A stretch of DNA of 64,000 bases from Streptomyces sp. CC208A (lineage in GTDB: Bacteria > Actinomycetota > Actinomycetes > Streptomycetales > Streptomycetaceae), in the NCBI RefSeq assembly GCF_030010625.1, contig NZ_JASCXN010000032.1, positions 34,370 through 98,369 of the forward strand, given 5' to 3'. This document shows, one piece after another, positions 31,176-40,352 of the stretch; within the stretch, counting starts at the first letter, position 1; every line of letters begins with the position of its first letter. Position numbers and translations under genes: made by a program. Under the pieces are notes generated by a model. That model ran no database searches and was not told where the DNA came from. It was given only the letters and a program-made list of their open reading frames with translations.

Positions 31176-31849
31176 TATCGGAGCCCGAGCTGGAGGGCGG
31201 CACCCCCTTCGACACCACCGAGGTGCTCACGGAGGAGCGCGGCCCGCGCCCGCCGCGGAGCCGCCGGCCCTGGCTGTGGGCGCTCGGCGGGGCGGTGCTC
31301 GCCTCGGCGGTGTGGGGCGGCGGGCTGTACGCGTACGGGCTGAAGAAGGAGGAGAGCCCGGACCTGGGCGGGTACAAGACGCCGGTGGCCCTCTGCGAGC
31401 TCGCGCAGCTGAAGGCGCTCACGACGGTCCTCGGCGAGCGGGGGGACAGCGGTGGAGAGGAGGCCGGGATGGACGACCCGGTCCTGTACTCCACGGGCTG
31501 CGACATCTCCTTCGGCCCGGGGGACAGCGGGTACCACGTCTCCCTCAGGTACACCCTGCACAAGGTGACGGACCCGGGACCCGAGTTCAAGGCCCGGGCG
31601 AAGGACTACGGCCTCGTCACGGAGATCGGCGGACTCGGGGAGCAGGCCCTCTTCGACGACAGCGGCGGCGAGGGCGGGCAGCTGCGGGTCCTCGACGGCC
31701 AGGCCGAGATCGAGCTGAACATCTACCGGAACTACTCGATCGACGACGAGGGCAACCCGGTCGAGCCGCCCCCGTCGGCCGACCTCTCCGGCATCGACGT
31801 CCCCATCGCCCAGGACGTGCTGGCGCTCATGGAGGCGCTCAAGAAGTGA
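31172..31849 (+). CDS. Membrane-anchored protein of unknown function
   Basis: A 225-residue protein with a cytoplasmic N terminus, a single helix (LWALGGAVLASAVWGGGLYAY, about residues 34-54) and an extracytoplasmic domain. The domain has two Cys (ALCELAQL, TGCDISFG) and an LGEQALF-type strand seen in DUF3558-like lipoproteins. The family is not certain. The GTG start overlaps the exporter stop, so the two are made together and this protein may assist or sense for the exporter. Confidence 0.75.
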   Translation: MISEPELEGGTPFDTTEVLTEERGPRPPRSRRPWLWALGGAVLASAVWGGGLYAYGLKKEESPDLGGYKTPVALCELAQLKALTTVLGERGDSGGEEAGMDDPVLYSTGCDISFGPGDSGYHVSLRYTLHKVTDPGPEFKARAKDYGLVTEIGGLGEQALFDDSGGEGGQLRVLDGQAEIELNIYRNYSIDDEGNPVEPPPSADLSGIDVPIAQDVLALMEALKK

Positions 31850-31851
31850 CG

Positions 31852-31885
31852 GAAGGGCCCCGGGGCGCGTGCCCCGGGGCCCTTC
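31852..31885. terminator. Bidirectional terminator
   Basis: A 15-bp perfect hairpin (GAAGGGCCCCGGGGC, 31852-31866, with 31871-31885) and a 4-base loop, between convergent genes. It should stop transcription from both sides. Confidence 0.88.
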
Positions 31886-31905
31886 TCGTGCGCGTACGGC
31901 TCCGC

Positions 31906-32439
31906 CTACTCGGCGAGGACGGCCTCCGCGTCCAGGGTGACGGCGACCGCCTGGATCACCGCGGCGATCTTGAACGCCTCCTGGATGGTCTCGCGGTCGA
32001 CGCCCGCCTTGCGCAGGACCTGCTCGTGCGAGTCCAGGCACTGGCCGCAGCCGTTGATCGCGGAGACGGCCAGCGACCAGAGCTCGAAGTCGACCTTCTC
32101 GACACCCGGGTTGCCGATGACGTTCATCCGCAGGCCGGCCCGCATCGTCCCGTACTCGGGGTCCGACAGCAGGTGCCGGGTCCGGTAGAAGACGTTGTTC
32201 ATCGCCATGACGGCGGCGGCGGACTTGGCGGCCTGGTACGCCTCGGGCTTCAGGTTCGCCTGGGCCTCGGGCTCCAGCTCCTTCAGCACCTTCGGCGAGC
32301 GCGAGGCGATCGCGCAGGCCAGGACGGTGCCCCACAGCTGCTGCTGCGGCAGGTCGCTGTTGCCGATGACCGAACCGAGGTTCAGCTTCAGGTCCTTGGC
32401 GAAGTCCGGTATCGCGGACTTGAGCTCATCGAGGGCCAT
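31906..32439 (-). CDS. ahpD: Alkyl hydroperoxidase AhpD
   Basis: A 177-residue CMD-fold protein. The redox centre NGCGQCLDSHEQVLRKAG has the CxxC disulfide and proton-relay His of AhpD. The N-terminal part (MALDELKSAIPDFAKDLKLN) is typical of actinobacterial AhpD, which reduces AhpC using lipoamide-linked partners. The ATG at 32439 lies two bases beyond the AhpC stop, so the two genes form an operon. OxyR is encoded divergently and is expected to control them. Confidence 0.95.
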   Translation of the reverse strand: MALDELKSAIPDFAKDLKLNLGSVIGNSDLPQQQLWGTVLACAIASRSPKVLKELEPEAQANLKPEAYQAAKSAAAVMAMNNVFYRTRHLLSDPEYGTMRAGLRMNVIGNPGVEKVDFELWSLAVSAINGCGQCLDSHEQVLRKAGVDRETIQEAFKIAAVIQAVAVTLDAEAVLAE

Positions 32440-32441
32440 GC

Positions 32442-32996
32442 TCACTCACCGGCCAGGAGCTTGCCGGCGTCGAGGGTGTCCTCGCCCTTGTTCCAGTTGC
32501 AGGGGCACAGCTCGTCGGTCTGCAGGGCGTCGAGGACCCGCAGGACCTCCTTCGGGTTACGGCCGACGGAGCCCGCGGTCACCATGGTGAACTGGATCTC
32601 GTTGTTCGGGTCCACGATGAAGACGGCACGCTGGGCGAAGCCGTCCTCGCCCTCGACGCCGCAGTCGCGCATGAGCTCGTGCTTCGAGTCGGCGAGCATC
32701 GGGAAGGGCAGGTCACGCAGGTCGGCGTGGTCCTTGCGCCAGGCGTGGTGGACGAACTCGGAGTCGCCGGAGACACCGAGGATCTGGGCGTCGCGGTCGG
32801 CGAACTCGTCGTTCAGCTTGCCGAACGCGGCGATCTCGGTCGGGCAGACGAAGGTGAAGTCCTTCGGCCAGAAGAACACCACGCGCCACTTGCCCTCGTA
32901 GGACTTGTGGTCGATCTGCTCGAACTCCTTGCCGCTCTCCAGCGACACGCAGGCGGTCAGGTCGTAGGTGGGGAACTGGTCACCGACAGTGAGCAC
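32442..32996 (-). CDS. ahpC: Peroxiredoxin AhpC
   Basis: A 184-residue typical 2-Cys peroxiredoxin. The peroxidatic Cys is in FFWPKDFTFVCPTEIAAFG and the resolving Cys in ELCPCNW near the C terminus. It detoxifies hydrogen peroxide and organic hydroperoxides, and is regenerated by AhpD. The GTG start (MLTVGDQFPTYDLTACV) is fixed by AAGGAGA immediately upstream. It is the first gene of the ahpC-ahpD operon. Confidence 0.96.
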   Translation of the reverse strand: MLTVGDQFPTYDLTACVSLESGKEFEQIDHKSYEGKWRVVFFWPKDFTFVCPTEIAAFGKLNDEFADRDAQILGVSGDSEFVHHAWRKDHADLRDLPFPMLADSKHELMRDCGVEGEDGFAQRAVFIVDPNNEIQFTMVTAGSVGRNPKEVLRVLDALQTDELCPCNWNKGEDTLDAGKLLAGE

Positions 32997-33131
32997 GCGC
33001 TCTCCTTGCAGGACGGAAGGATCCCTTTTTGGGGGACTTCCACGAGGGGTTGGACGTCTCACATCCTGGCACGGGGTGCATTGATCAGTGAAATAGCTAG
33101 AGTGGACCGCGTTGATCGAAGGTGGTTATCA
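32997..33131. promoter_or_regulatory. ahpC/oxyR divergent control region
   Basis: 135 bases separate the two divergent starts. The AT-richer part 33080-33132 has a repeated element, TGATCAGTG near 33082 and TTATCAGTG near 33126, plus GTTGATCG. OxyR sites are four spaced short elements; I cannot assign them base by base. Autoregulation with ahpC activation is expected from known streptomycete systems. Confidence 0.5.
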
Positions 33132-34106
33132 GTGGCATCCCCGTACGGCACCCCGCACCCTCCCCAGCGCGCCAAGCAGCCCAGTCTCTCCCAGCTCAGG
33201 GCCTTCGCGGCGGTCGCCGAGCACCTGCACTTCCGCGACGCGGCGGCGGCCATCGGAATGAGCCAGCCCGCGCTCTCGGGCGCGGTTTCGGCACTCGAAG
33301 AGGCACTCGGTGTCCAGCTCCTGGAGCGGACCACCCGGAAGGTGCTGCTCTCGCCCGCCGGGGAGCGGCTCGCGGTGCGCGCCCGGGCCGTCCTCGACGC
33401 CGTCGCCGAGCTGATGGACGAGGCGGAGGGCGCCCAGGCGCCCTTCACCGGGGTGCTGCGGCTCGGGGTCATCCCCACCGTCGCCCCCTACCTCCTCCCC
33501 GACGTGCTCCGGCTCGTCCACCGCCGCTACCCCGAGCTCGACCTCCAGGTCCACGAGGAGCAGACCGCCACCCTCCTGGAGGGGCTGGCCGCGGGCCGGC
33601 TCGACCTGCTGCTGCTCGCCGTCCCCCTCGGCGTCCCCGGCGTCACCGAACTCCCGCTCTTCGACGAGGACTTCGTGCTCGTCGCCCCGCAGGACCATCC
33701 GCTGGCCGGCCGGGACGGCATCCCGCGCGAGGTGCTGAAGGAGCAGCGGCTGCTCCTCCTCGACGAGGGGCACTGCCTGCGCGACCAGGCCCTCGACGTC
33801 TGCCGCGAGGCCGGGCGGGTCGACGGGCCCGAGGTCACCACCACCGCCGCAGGGCTCGCCACCCTGGTGCAGCTGGTGGCCGGCGGGCTCGGCGTGACGC
33901 TGCTCCCGCGCACCGCCGTCACCGTCGAGACCGCCCGCAACCCCGCCCTGTGGACCGGCGCCTTCGCCGACCCCGCGCCCACCCGCCGGATCGCTCTCGC
34001 CCTGCGCTCCGGGGCCGCCCGGCAGTCCGAGTTCGAGGAGCTGGCGGAGGCGCTGCGGGAGGAGCTGGCGGAGCTGCCGGTACGGGTGCTGGGCGCGGGC
34101 TCCTGA
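33132..34106 (+). CDS. oxyR: Hydrogen-peroxide sensor OxyR (LysR family)
   Basis: A 324-residue LysR-type regulator. The N-terminal HTH reads LSQLRAFAAVAEHLHFRDAA, with AIGMSQPALSGAVSALE as recognition helix. The C-terminal regulatory domain has two Cys in DEGHCLRDQALDVCREAG at residues 215 and 224, the same nine-residue spacing as the redox switch of E. coli OxyR. Oxidation should form the disulfide and activate ahpCD. The start is the GTG at 33132; the N-terminal tail is longer than in E. coli. Confidence 0.95.
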   Translation: MASPYGTPHPPQRAKQPSLSQLRAFAAVAEHLHFRDAAAAIGMSQPALSGAVSALEEALGVQLLERTTRKVLLSPAGERLAVRARAVLDAVAELMDEAEGAQAPFTGVLRLGVIPTVAPYLLPDVLRLVHRRYPELDLQVHEEQTATLLEGLAAGRLDLLLLAVPLGVPGVTELPLFDEDFVLVAPQDHPLAGRDGIPREVLKEQRLLLLDEGHCLRDQALDVCREAGRVDGPEVTTTAAGLATLVQLVAGGLGVTLLPRTAVTVETARNPALWTGAFADPAPTRRIALALRSGAARQSEFEELAEALREELAELPVRVLGAGS

Positions 34107-34160
34107 AACCCCCCGGTGTCAGGAACCCGCGCCCCGTGTCTCGTACATCTGCTCGGCGGG

Positions 34161-36533
34161 TTACTCCGTGCGCAGCCCGTCCGCGCGCATCAGCCGCCAC
34201 AGCGGCGGCAGGCTGAGCAGCGTCACCGCGGCGATCAGGCCGAGGCCGACGCCGACGACGGGCAGGAAGGCCCACCAGTCGGTGACCGGCAGGCCGCCGA
34301 GGCCCAGCAGGACGACGCCGAGGCCGAGGCCGCCCGCCACGGCGAGGGCGAGGCCGAGGAGGATCGGGACCGCCGTCTGCCACAGCACCGACCAGCTCAG
34401 GGTCGAGCGCCGGGTACCGAAGGCGACGAGCGAGGACAGCAGCCGCTTGCGGTCCCGCAGTTGCTCCAGGGTCGAGACCAGGAGCGAGGCCGCCACCAGG
34501 AGCATCGTCAGGGTGGAACCGACGAGGATGCCGGTGCGGACGCTGGAGAACGCCGCGTCGCGCTCGGTGTCCTTCAGGGTGCGGACCCAGGACGTCGGGT
34601 CGATGGCCGCCGCCGTGTTCCGTACGAGGTCGGCGGCGTCCGGCACCGCCGGGTCGAGGCGGACCATGACCTGCGCGTCGGGCTCGTCGAGCAGGGCGGT
34701 GTCGAGCGCCGACGGGGTGGCGAGCACGCCGTACTCGTACATGCCCGTCGGGGCCGGGCGGGAGTCGACGATCCGGGCGGTGTCGGGGATGCGCCACTGC
34801 GGCAGCGGGGTCCCGGCGGGGCGCTTCGGCGCGCTCGGGTGGGGGTGCGGGTCGCCCAGGGCGACCGTGGCGCCGGGGCGGGCGGTCCGGGTGACGTGGG
34901 AGTCGTCGGGGGTGCCCTGGGCGCCGTGCGCGAGGAAGACGAAGACGTCGCCGTCCTTGCAGGAGGGGAGCACGGCGTACTCCCCGAGGGAGGCGCAGTC
35001 GCCGACCCTGAGCGAGGTCATCGGGGCGAACTCCTCGCCCGCCTTCAGCGGTCCCGGCCGCCACACGTGCGACTCGACGGTGCCGATCGCGCCGGTGACG
35101 CCCTCGGTCCCGGTGACGCGGTCGATCATCCCGCGGGCCTCGGCCGAGGTCCCGGCGTCGAAGCCGATCGCGATCTGGGCGCGGGAGGTGTCCTGGCCCG
35201 TGGAGAGGGTGAAGTCGTTCTCCATCGCCTGGAAGAGCATCTGGAGCGCGATCGCCCCGGTGGCCGCGACGACGATGCCGCTGACCGCGCGGGCCGCCGC
35301 GCCGGAGCTCAGCTGGAGCCTGCGGACCGCGAGCTGCCAGGCCACGGGACCGGCGTGCAGCCGCTTCACCCCTGCCTCGACGAGCCAGGGCAGGAGCGTG
35401 GTGAGGCCGATCAGGGCCAGCGTGGTGCCGGCGACGACGCCCACGGTGTCGATGCCGGTCTCGGTGACCTGGACGTCGCCCGTACGCAGGACGAGGACGG
35501 CCGCGCCCGCGGCGAGGAGCAGCAGCCGCCACCACAGCCGGCGGCGGCGCGGGGTGGAGGTCCGGACGACGCCGAGCGGCTCGATCGCCACCCCGCGTAG
35601 CGCGAAGAGCGTCACCACGACGGAGGCGACCGGGACCACGGCGAGGACGAGCGCGGCGAGCGCGGGCATCGGCACGACGTCACCCGGGTAGGCGTTGACG
35701 TCCCAGATGGTGAACGTCCCGGCGAACTGCCGGGCCACCGCGAAGAGTCCGAGGCCCGCCAGAAGGCCGAGCAGCGCGCCCGCGAGGGACTCGCCGGCCG
35801 CGATCCGCCGGGTCGTGGCGTTGTCCGCGCCGATCAGCCGGAGCGCCGCGAGCCGCCGGTCGCGCTGCTCGCCGCCGAACCGGGCGGCGGTCGCGACGAA
35901 GACGAGCACCGGGAGCAGCAGGACGACGCAGGCGACGACGACGAGGAGGGTCAGGAAGGCGTTCATCGGCTCCTCTGGCACCGACCAGCCGTAGCGGGTG
36001 CCGCGCCCGTCGAGGTTCTCCGCGTCGAGGAAGTCGACGTGGGCGACGTACCGCAGCTCGGCCGGGCCGATGAGTCCGGCCTCGCCGATCGTCCCGACGA
36101 CCTTGTAGGGCAGCCGTTCCCTGAGGAGGGCGCCCTCGGGGGAGTCGAGCAGTTCGCCGAGGGCGGGGGAGACCAGCATCCCGCCGAGCTCGGGGAACGC
36201 GGCCGCGCCCGGCGGGACCGGGGGTGCGTCGCCCTCGGGGCGCAGCAGCAGTCCGCTGATCACGTCGTCGCGGTAGACGGTGGTCTGCCCGAGGTGGAGG
36301 AAGGAGTCGGGGCGGGGCGAGGTGACCTGTTCGCTGCCGTCGACGGCGCGGACCGACTCCCGCACCTCCCGCTGGAAGAGCATGTTCGGGAAGGACGCGG
36401 CGAGCAGCAGCAGCGCCACGCCGAAGCCGACGCCCGCCGCGGTGAGCAGCGTACGGAGCAGGCCCGAGCGGCCGCCGGCGAGGGCGAAGCGGGCGCCGAG
36501 CGCCAGGTCGCGGGCCCAGGTGGCGGGGCTCAT
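34161..36533 (-). CDS. FtsX-like ABC transporter permease
   Basis: A 790-residue permease with two FtsX-type modules. The layout is a helix near residues 27-48, an extracytoplasmic domain, a helix bundle at about 180-330, a further pair of helices near 350-400, a second large external domain and a final bundle (about 660-780). This is the layout of BceB/MacB-like exporters that handle antimicrobial peptides or lipids. The ATG overlaps the stop of the ATPase gene. With the PadR-type gene upstream the three form one operon, probably induced by an envelope-active compound. Confidence 0.9.
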   Translation of the reverse strand: MSPATWARDLALGARFALAGGRSGLLRTLLTAAGVGFGVALLLLAASFPNMLFQREVRESVRAVDGSEQVTSPRPDSFLHLGQTTVYRDDVISGLLLRPEGDAPPVPPGAAAFPELGGMLVSPALGELLDSPEGALLRERLPYKVVGTIGEAGLIGPAELRYVAHVDFLDAENLDGRGTRYGWSVPEEPMNAFLTLLVVVACVVLLLPVLVFVATAARFGGEQRDRRLAALRLIGADNATTRRIAAGESLAGALLGLLAGLGLFAVARQFAGTFTIWDVNAYPGDVVPMPALAALVLAVVPVASVVVTLFALRGVAIEPLGVVRTSTPRRRRLWWRLLLLAAGAAVLVLRTGDVQVTETGIDTVGVVAGTTLALIGLTTLLPWLVEAGVKRLHAGPVAWQLAVRRLQLSSGAAARAVSGIVVAATGAIALQMLFQAMENDFTLSTGQDTSRAQIAIGFDAGTSAEARGMIDRVTGTEGVTGAIGTVESHVWRPGPLKAGEEFAPMTSLRVGDCASLGEYAVLPSCKDGDVFVFLAHGAQGTPDDSHVTRTARPGATVALGDPHPHPSAPKRPAGTPLPQWRIPDTARIVDSRPAPTGMYEYGVLATPSALDTALLDEPDAQVMVRLDPAVPDAADLVRNTAAAIDPTSWVRTLKDTERDAAFSSVRTGILVGSTLTMLLVAASLLVSTLEQLRDRKRLLSSLVAFGTRRSTLSWSVLWQTAVPILLGLALAVAGGLGLGVVLLGLGGLPVTDWWAFLPVVGVGLGLIAAVTLLSLPPLWRLMRADGLRTE

Positions 36534-37204
36534 GCCGCCCACTCCGTGGACCGGACCGTGCCGTCCCTGACGACGACCTCGCGGTCGGAGTACGCGGCGA
36601 CGCGGGCCTCGTGGGTGACGAGGACGACGGCGGCGCCGGTGTCGCGGGAGGCGTCGGTGAGCAGCCGCATCACGCGCTCGCCGTTGAGGGAGTCGAGGGC
36701 GCCGGTCGGTTCGTCGGCGAAGATCACGCGCGGGGCGGTGACGAGGGCGCGGGCCACGGCGACGCGCTGGCCCTGGCCGCCGGATATCTCACCGGGACGC
36801 TTGCCCGCGGTGTCGTCGACCTCCAGGCGGGCGAGCCATTCGACGGCCCGCGCCTCTGCGGCCTTCCGCTTCTCGCCGTTGAGCCGGAGCGGCAGGGCCA
36901 CGTTCTCCGCGCAGGTCAGTTCGGGGACGAGCTGGCCGAACTGGAAGACGAAGCCGAAGTCGGTACGGCGCAGGGCGCTGCGGGCGGTGTCGGAGAGGGC
37001 GGTGAGGTCGCGCCCGTCGTAGACGATCGAGCCCGCGTCGGGGCGGACGATCCCGGCGAGGCAGTGCAGCAGGGTGGACTTGCCGGAGCCGGAGGGGCCC
37101 ATGACGGCGACGACCTCGCCGGCGCGGAGGGCGAAGTCCGCGCCGGCGAGCGCCGGGGTGGGGCCGTACGACTTGGTCAGTCCGGTGGCTCGGAGGAGGG
37201 TCAT
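36530..37204 (-). CDS. ABC transporter ATP-binding protein
   Basis: A 224-residue MacB/LolD-type ATPase. Walker A GPSGSGKST (about residues 37-45), signature ISGGQGQRVAVARAL and Walker B VIFADEPTGALD are followed by switch His VLVTHEARV. The signature LSGGQ reads ISGGQ. It drives the FtsX-like permease encoded immediately downstream. Start and stop overlap both neighbours (ATGA junctions), so translation of all three genes is coupled. Confidence 0.95.
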   Translation of the reverse strand: MTLLRATGLTKSYGPTPALAGADFALRAGEVVAVMGPSGSGKSTLLHCLAGIVRPDAGSIVYDGRDLTALSDTARSALRRTDFGFVFQFGQLVPELTCAENVALPLRLNGEKRKAAEARAVEWLARLEVDDTAGKRPGEISGGQGQRVAVARALVTAPRVIFADEPTGALDSLNGERVMRLLTDASRDTGAAVVLVTHEARVAAYSDREVVVRDGTVRSTEWAA

Positions 37205-37725
37205 CGGCGGACCTCCTCGGCGAGCGCGTCGAGGCGGGCGGCGGTCAGTTCGAGCCAGCGCAGGTCGGCCTCCAGGTGGAAGAGGGCGTGGTCGCAGATG
37301 AGCTGGTCGGCGAGGTCGCCGTCCTTCTTGCGGCGGGTGAGCTCGCGCATCAGGCGCAGGTGCTCGGCGCGCTGGGTGTCGAGCAGTTCGGCGGCCCCGC
37401 GGCCGGTCAGCAGGGCGAGGACGACCTTGGTGTAGAGCGTGGACTGGAGGTACGGCTCCGGCTTCTCGGGGGTCGCGAGCCAGCGGGCGACGTCGGTGAC
37501 GCCGGCCTCGGTGATCGCGTACCGCTTGCGCTCGGGGCCGTCGCCGGGCTCGATGCCCTCGACGACGACGAGGCCGTTCTTCAGGAGGCGGGACATCGTC
37601 GAGTAGACCTGGCCGTAGTGGAGCGGCCGGTCGTGACCGAAGCGCTCGTCGAAGGCGCGCTTGAGGTCGTAGCCGTGGCGCGGGCCCGCTTCGAGGAGGC
37701 CGAGAAGGGTGTGACCGATGGACAT
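37201..37725 (-). CDS. PadR-family transcriptional regulator
   Basis: A 174-residue regulator. The N-terminal winged helix (TLLGLLEAGPRHGYDLKRAF, then HYGQVYSTMSRLLKNGLVVV) is classic PadR; the C-terminal helical Vir-like domain dimerises (about 95-174). It is the first gene of the exporter operon. Repeats around TGTACAC and GTGTATAC upstream are the probable autoregulatory operator. The ligand is unknown, likely an exported drug or lipid. Confidence 0.92.
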   Translation of the reverse strand: MSIGHTLLGLLEAGPRHGYDLKRAFDERFGHDRPLHYGQVYSTMSRLLKNGLVVVEGIEPGDGPERKRYAITEAGVTDVARWLATPEKPEPYLQSTLYTKVVLALLTGRGAAELLDTQRAEHLRLMRELTRRKKDGDLADQLICDHALFHLEADLRWLELTAARLDALAEEVRR

Positions 37726-37734
37726 GGGCGTCAC

Positions 37735-37764
37735 TGTACACGGGGTGTATACGCACGCTGTATA
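37735..37764. promoter_or_regulatory. Candidate PadR operator
   Basis: GTACAC (37736-37741), three bases, then GTGTAT (near 37745-37750), an inverted repeat with one mismatch; CTGTATA follows. It lies ten bases ahead of the PadR start codon. Confidence 0.6.
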
Positions 37765-37861
37765 GCCGCAGGGTGTGGACGCGCACGAAAACGGAACCGG
37801 TCCTTCACGCAACCATCACCTCCGCTCGTGCGTCGGTTCCCCTGGGGGTGGGTGCTGATTC

Positions 37862-37882
37862 TCACGTCCTGAAAAGACGTGA
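37862..37882. promoter_or_regulatory. Inverted repeat upstream of the penicillin-binding protein
   Basis: TCACGTC (37862-37868) and GACGTGA (37876-37882), a perfect 7-bp inverted repeat with spacer CTGAAAA, 125 bases before the start. It may be an operator or a leader hairpin. The rest of 37765-38007 shows no gene. Confidence 0.45.
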
Positions 37883-38007
37883 TCGGTTGTCCTTTGTCCG
37901 CCCTGGCGGTGTTAGCTGGCTTGCCGAGCTGATCCGGCGGCATGCCACGCCATGCCGCGCCGGGCAGGGGACGACGGGACACGACGACGAGCGGAGCGAC
38001 ACGACAC

Positions 38008-40287
38008 ATGGGCCGACCGGACACCAAGGCGAAGAAACGGGGCATACGCCGCCTCTTCACCTGGAAGAAGCTCCTGGGCACCTTCTTCGTGGTCTGCCTG
38101 CTCGGCATGGGCGGCCTCTACGCCGTCTACGTCATGGTCCCCGTGCCCACGGCCAACGCCGAGGCGACCATGCAGAGCAACATCTACAAGTACGCCAACG
38201 GCAAGATCCTCGCCCGCACCGGCGAGATCAACCGCGAGATCGTGGGCCTGGAGAAGATCCCCCTCCCCGTCCAGCGGGCCTTCGTCGCCGCCGAGAACAA
38301 GACCTTCTACAAGGACAACGGCGTCGACATCAAGGGCACCACCCGAGCCGCCTGGAACACCCTCACCGGCAAGGGCAAGCAGGGCGGTTCCACCATCACC
38401 CAGCAGTACGTCAAGAACTTCTACCTGAGCCAGGACCAGACGGCCACCCGCAAGCTCAAGGAGATGGTCATCGCGGTCAAGGTCGACCAGCAGATGTCCA
38501 AGTCCGAGATCCTCGCCGGGTACATGAACACCAGCTACTACGGCCGCTCCGCCTACGGCATCCAGGCCGCCGCCCGCTCGTACTACGGCACCGACGCCTC
38601 CAGGCTCACCACCGCCCAGGGCGCCTACCTCGCCTCGCTGCTCCAGGCCCCCAACCAGTACGACTGGACCTCCGCCAACGCCACCGGACGCAAGCTCGTC
38701 GAGGAGCGCTGGAACTACGTCCTCGACAACATGGTCGAGGAGGGCTGGCTCCCCGCCTCCGAGCGCGCCGGCATGAAGTTCCCCGTCCCGCGGGCCCCCA
38801 AGCCGCTCCCCGGCATGGAGGGGCAGACCGGCTACATCGTCGAGGCGGCGAACCAGGAGCTGATGCGCCAGGGCGTCAGCGAGGAGGACATCAAGGCCGG
38901 CGGCTGGACCATCACGCTCACCATCGACGAGCAGAAGCAGAAGGACCTCGTCGCCGCCGTCGACGAGCAGCTCGAGGACAAGATCGACCGCAAGGGCGAC
39001 AGGAAGGCCGCCACCGTCCAGGCCGGCGCCACCTCCGTCGACCCGAAGACCGGTGCCGTCGTCGCGATGTACGGCGGCATCGGCGCCACCGAGCACTGGA
39101 TGTCCAACGCCACCCGGCGCGACTTCCAGCCCGCCTCCACCTTCAAGCCGATCGTCCTCGCCTCCGCCGTCGACAACATGGCGACGACCCAGGACGGCCG
39201 CGAGATCGGCCTGAACACCGTCTACGACGGCACCAGCAAGCGGAAGGTCGTCGGCAGCGAGATCCCCTTCGCCCCGGAGAACGAGGACAACCGCTCGTAC
39301 GGCCCCGTCACCGTCCAGCGGGCCACCAACAGCTCGATCAACTCGGTCTACGCCCAGATGATCGTCGACGTCGGCCCCGCCAAGGTCAAGAAGACCGCCC
39401 TCGCCCTCGGCATGAAGGACGGCCAGGACTTCGGCACCACCCCCGCCATGTCGCTCGGCACCATGGGCGCCTCCACCCTCGACATGGCCGGCGCCTACGC
39501 CACCCTCGACAACCACGGCAAGAAGGTCACCCCGACCCTCGTCAAGGCCGCCGAGCACCGCGACCGCCAGGTCGACACCGTCAAGCAGACTGGCGAGCAG
39601 GTCATCAGCCGCGAGGCCGCCGACACCGTCACCAAGGCCATGATGGGCGTCGTCCGCAACGGCTCCGGCTTCCGCGCCGCCGGCGACTACCAGGCCGCGG
39701 GCAAGACCGGCACCTCCGAGAACAACCGGTCCGCCTGGTTCGTCGGCTACACCCCCGAACTGGTCACCGCCGTCGCCCTGTTCGGCGAGGACACCTCCGG
39801 CAAGATCGCCCAGCAGGTCACCCTCACCAACGCGATCAACCCCGGCCGCGCCAACGGCGGCCGCGTCCCCGCCAAGATCTGGGGCGCCTACACCGAGCGC
39901 GCCCTGAACGGCGGCTCCGACGCCGAGTTCGACCTGGAGGTCGAGGGCGGCAGCGGTGGCGGCGGCGCCGAGCCGACCGGGACCAGCAGCAGCCCGACGC
40001 CGAGCGAGGAGCCCAGCGAGGAGCCGACGGAGACGCCCACGACCCCGCCGGCCACCACCGGCACCATCCCGCCTCCCCCGCCCACCTCGACGGCCACGAC
40101 CCCGCCGATGCCCACCCAGGACACCACCACCGTCCCGCCGCCGCCGACCGAGGAACCCACCCGGGAACCCACCAACACGGCGACGATCCAGCCGCCGGAC
40201 ATCGGACTCCCCGGCGGCGGGAGCGGGGGCGGCAGCGGCGGAAGCGGCGGCGACGAGGGCGGCACCAGCACTCAGCAGCCCCGCTGA
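38008..40287 (+). CDS. Class A penicillin-binding protein (bifunctional)
   Basis: A 759-residue membrane-bound peptidoglycan synthase. After a basic tail and one helix (LLGTFFVVCLLGMGGLYAVY) comes a GT51 glycosyltransferase domain (about 60-240) with AAENKTFYKDNGVDIKG and GGSTITQQYVKNFYL. A transpeptidase domain (about 350-640) follows, with catalytic Ser377 in PASTFKP, the SSINSVYAQ motif and Lys566 in AGKTGTS. The C-terminal 110 residues are a Pro/Thr/Ser-rich, then Gly-rich tail reaching into the wall. The first GT51 motif lacks the usual EDxxFxxHxG spelling but keeps Glu. Intact. Confidence 0.95.
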   Translation: MGRPDTKAKKRGIRRLFTWKKLLGTFFVVCLLGMGGLYAVYVMVPVPTANAEATMQSNIYKYANGKILARTGEINREIVGLEKIPLPVQRAFVAAENKTFYKDNGVDIKGTTRAAWNTLTGKGKQGGSTITQQYVKNFYLSQDQTATRKLKEMVIAVKVDQQMSKSEILAGYMNTSYYGRSAYGIQAAARSYYGTDASRLTTAQGAYLASLLQAPNQYDWTSANATGRKLVEERWNYVLDNMVEEGWLPASERAGMKFPVPRAPKPLPGMEGQTGYIVEAANQELMRQGVSEEDIKAGGWTITLTIDEQKQKDLVAAVDEQLEDKIDRKGDRKAATVQAGATSVDPKTGAVVAMYGGIGATEHWMSNATRRDFQPASTFKPIVLASAVDNMATTQDGREIGLNTVYDGTSKRKVVGSEIPFAPENEDNRSYGPVTVQRATNSSINSVYAQMIVDVGPAKVKKTALALGMKDGQDFGTTPAMSLGTMGASTLDMAGAYATLDNHGKKVTPTLVKAAEHRDRQVDTVKQTGEQVISREAADTVTKAMMGVVRNGSGFRAAGDYQAAGKTGTSENNRSAWFVGYTPELVTAVALFGEDTSGKIAQQVTLTNAINPGRANGGRVPAKIWGAYTERALNGGSDAEFDLEVEGGSGGGGAEPTGTSSSPTPSEEPSEEPTETPTTPPATTGTIPPPPPTSTATTPPMPTQDTTTVPPPPTEEPTREPTNTATIQPPDIGLPGGGSGGGSGGSGGDEGGTSTQQPR

Positions 40288-40303
40288 CGCCCGCACAGCC
40301 GAA

Positions 40304-40336
40304 GAAGGCCGGTCCCCGGGAAGGGGACCGGCCTTC
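40304..40336. terminator. Bidirectional terminator
   Basis: A 14-bp perfect hairpin (GAAGGCCGGTCCCC, 40304-40317, with 40323-40336) between the convergent penicillin-binding protein and phosphatase genes. Confidence 0.88.
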
Positions 40337-40352
40337 GCCGTCGGTACAGGGA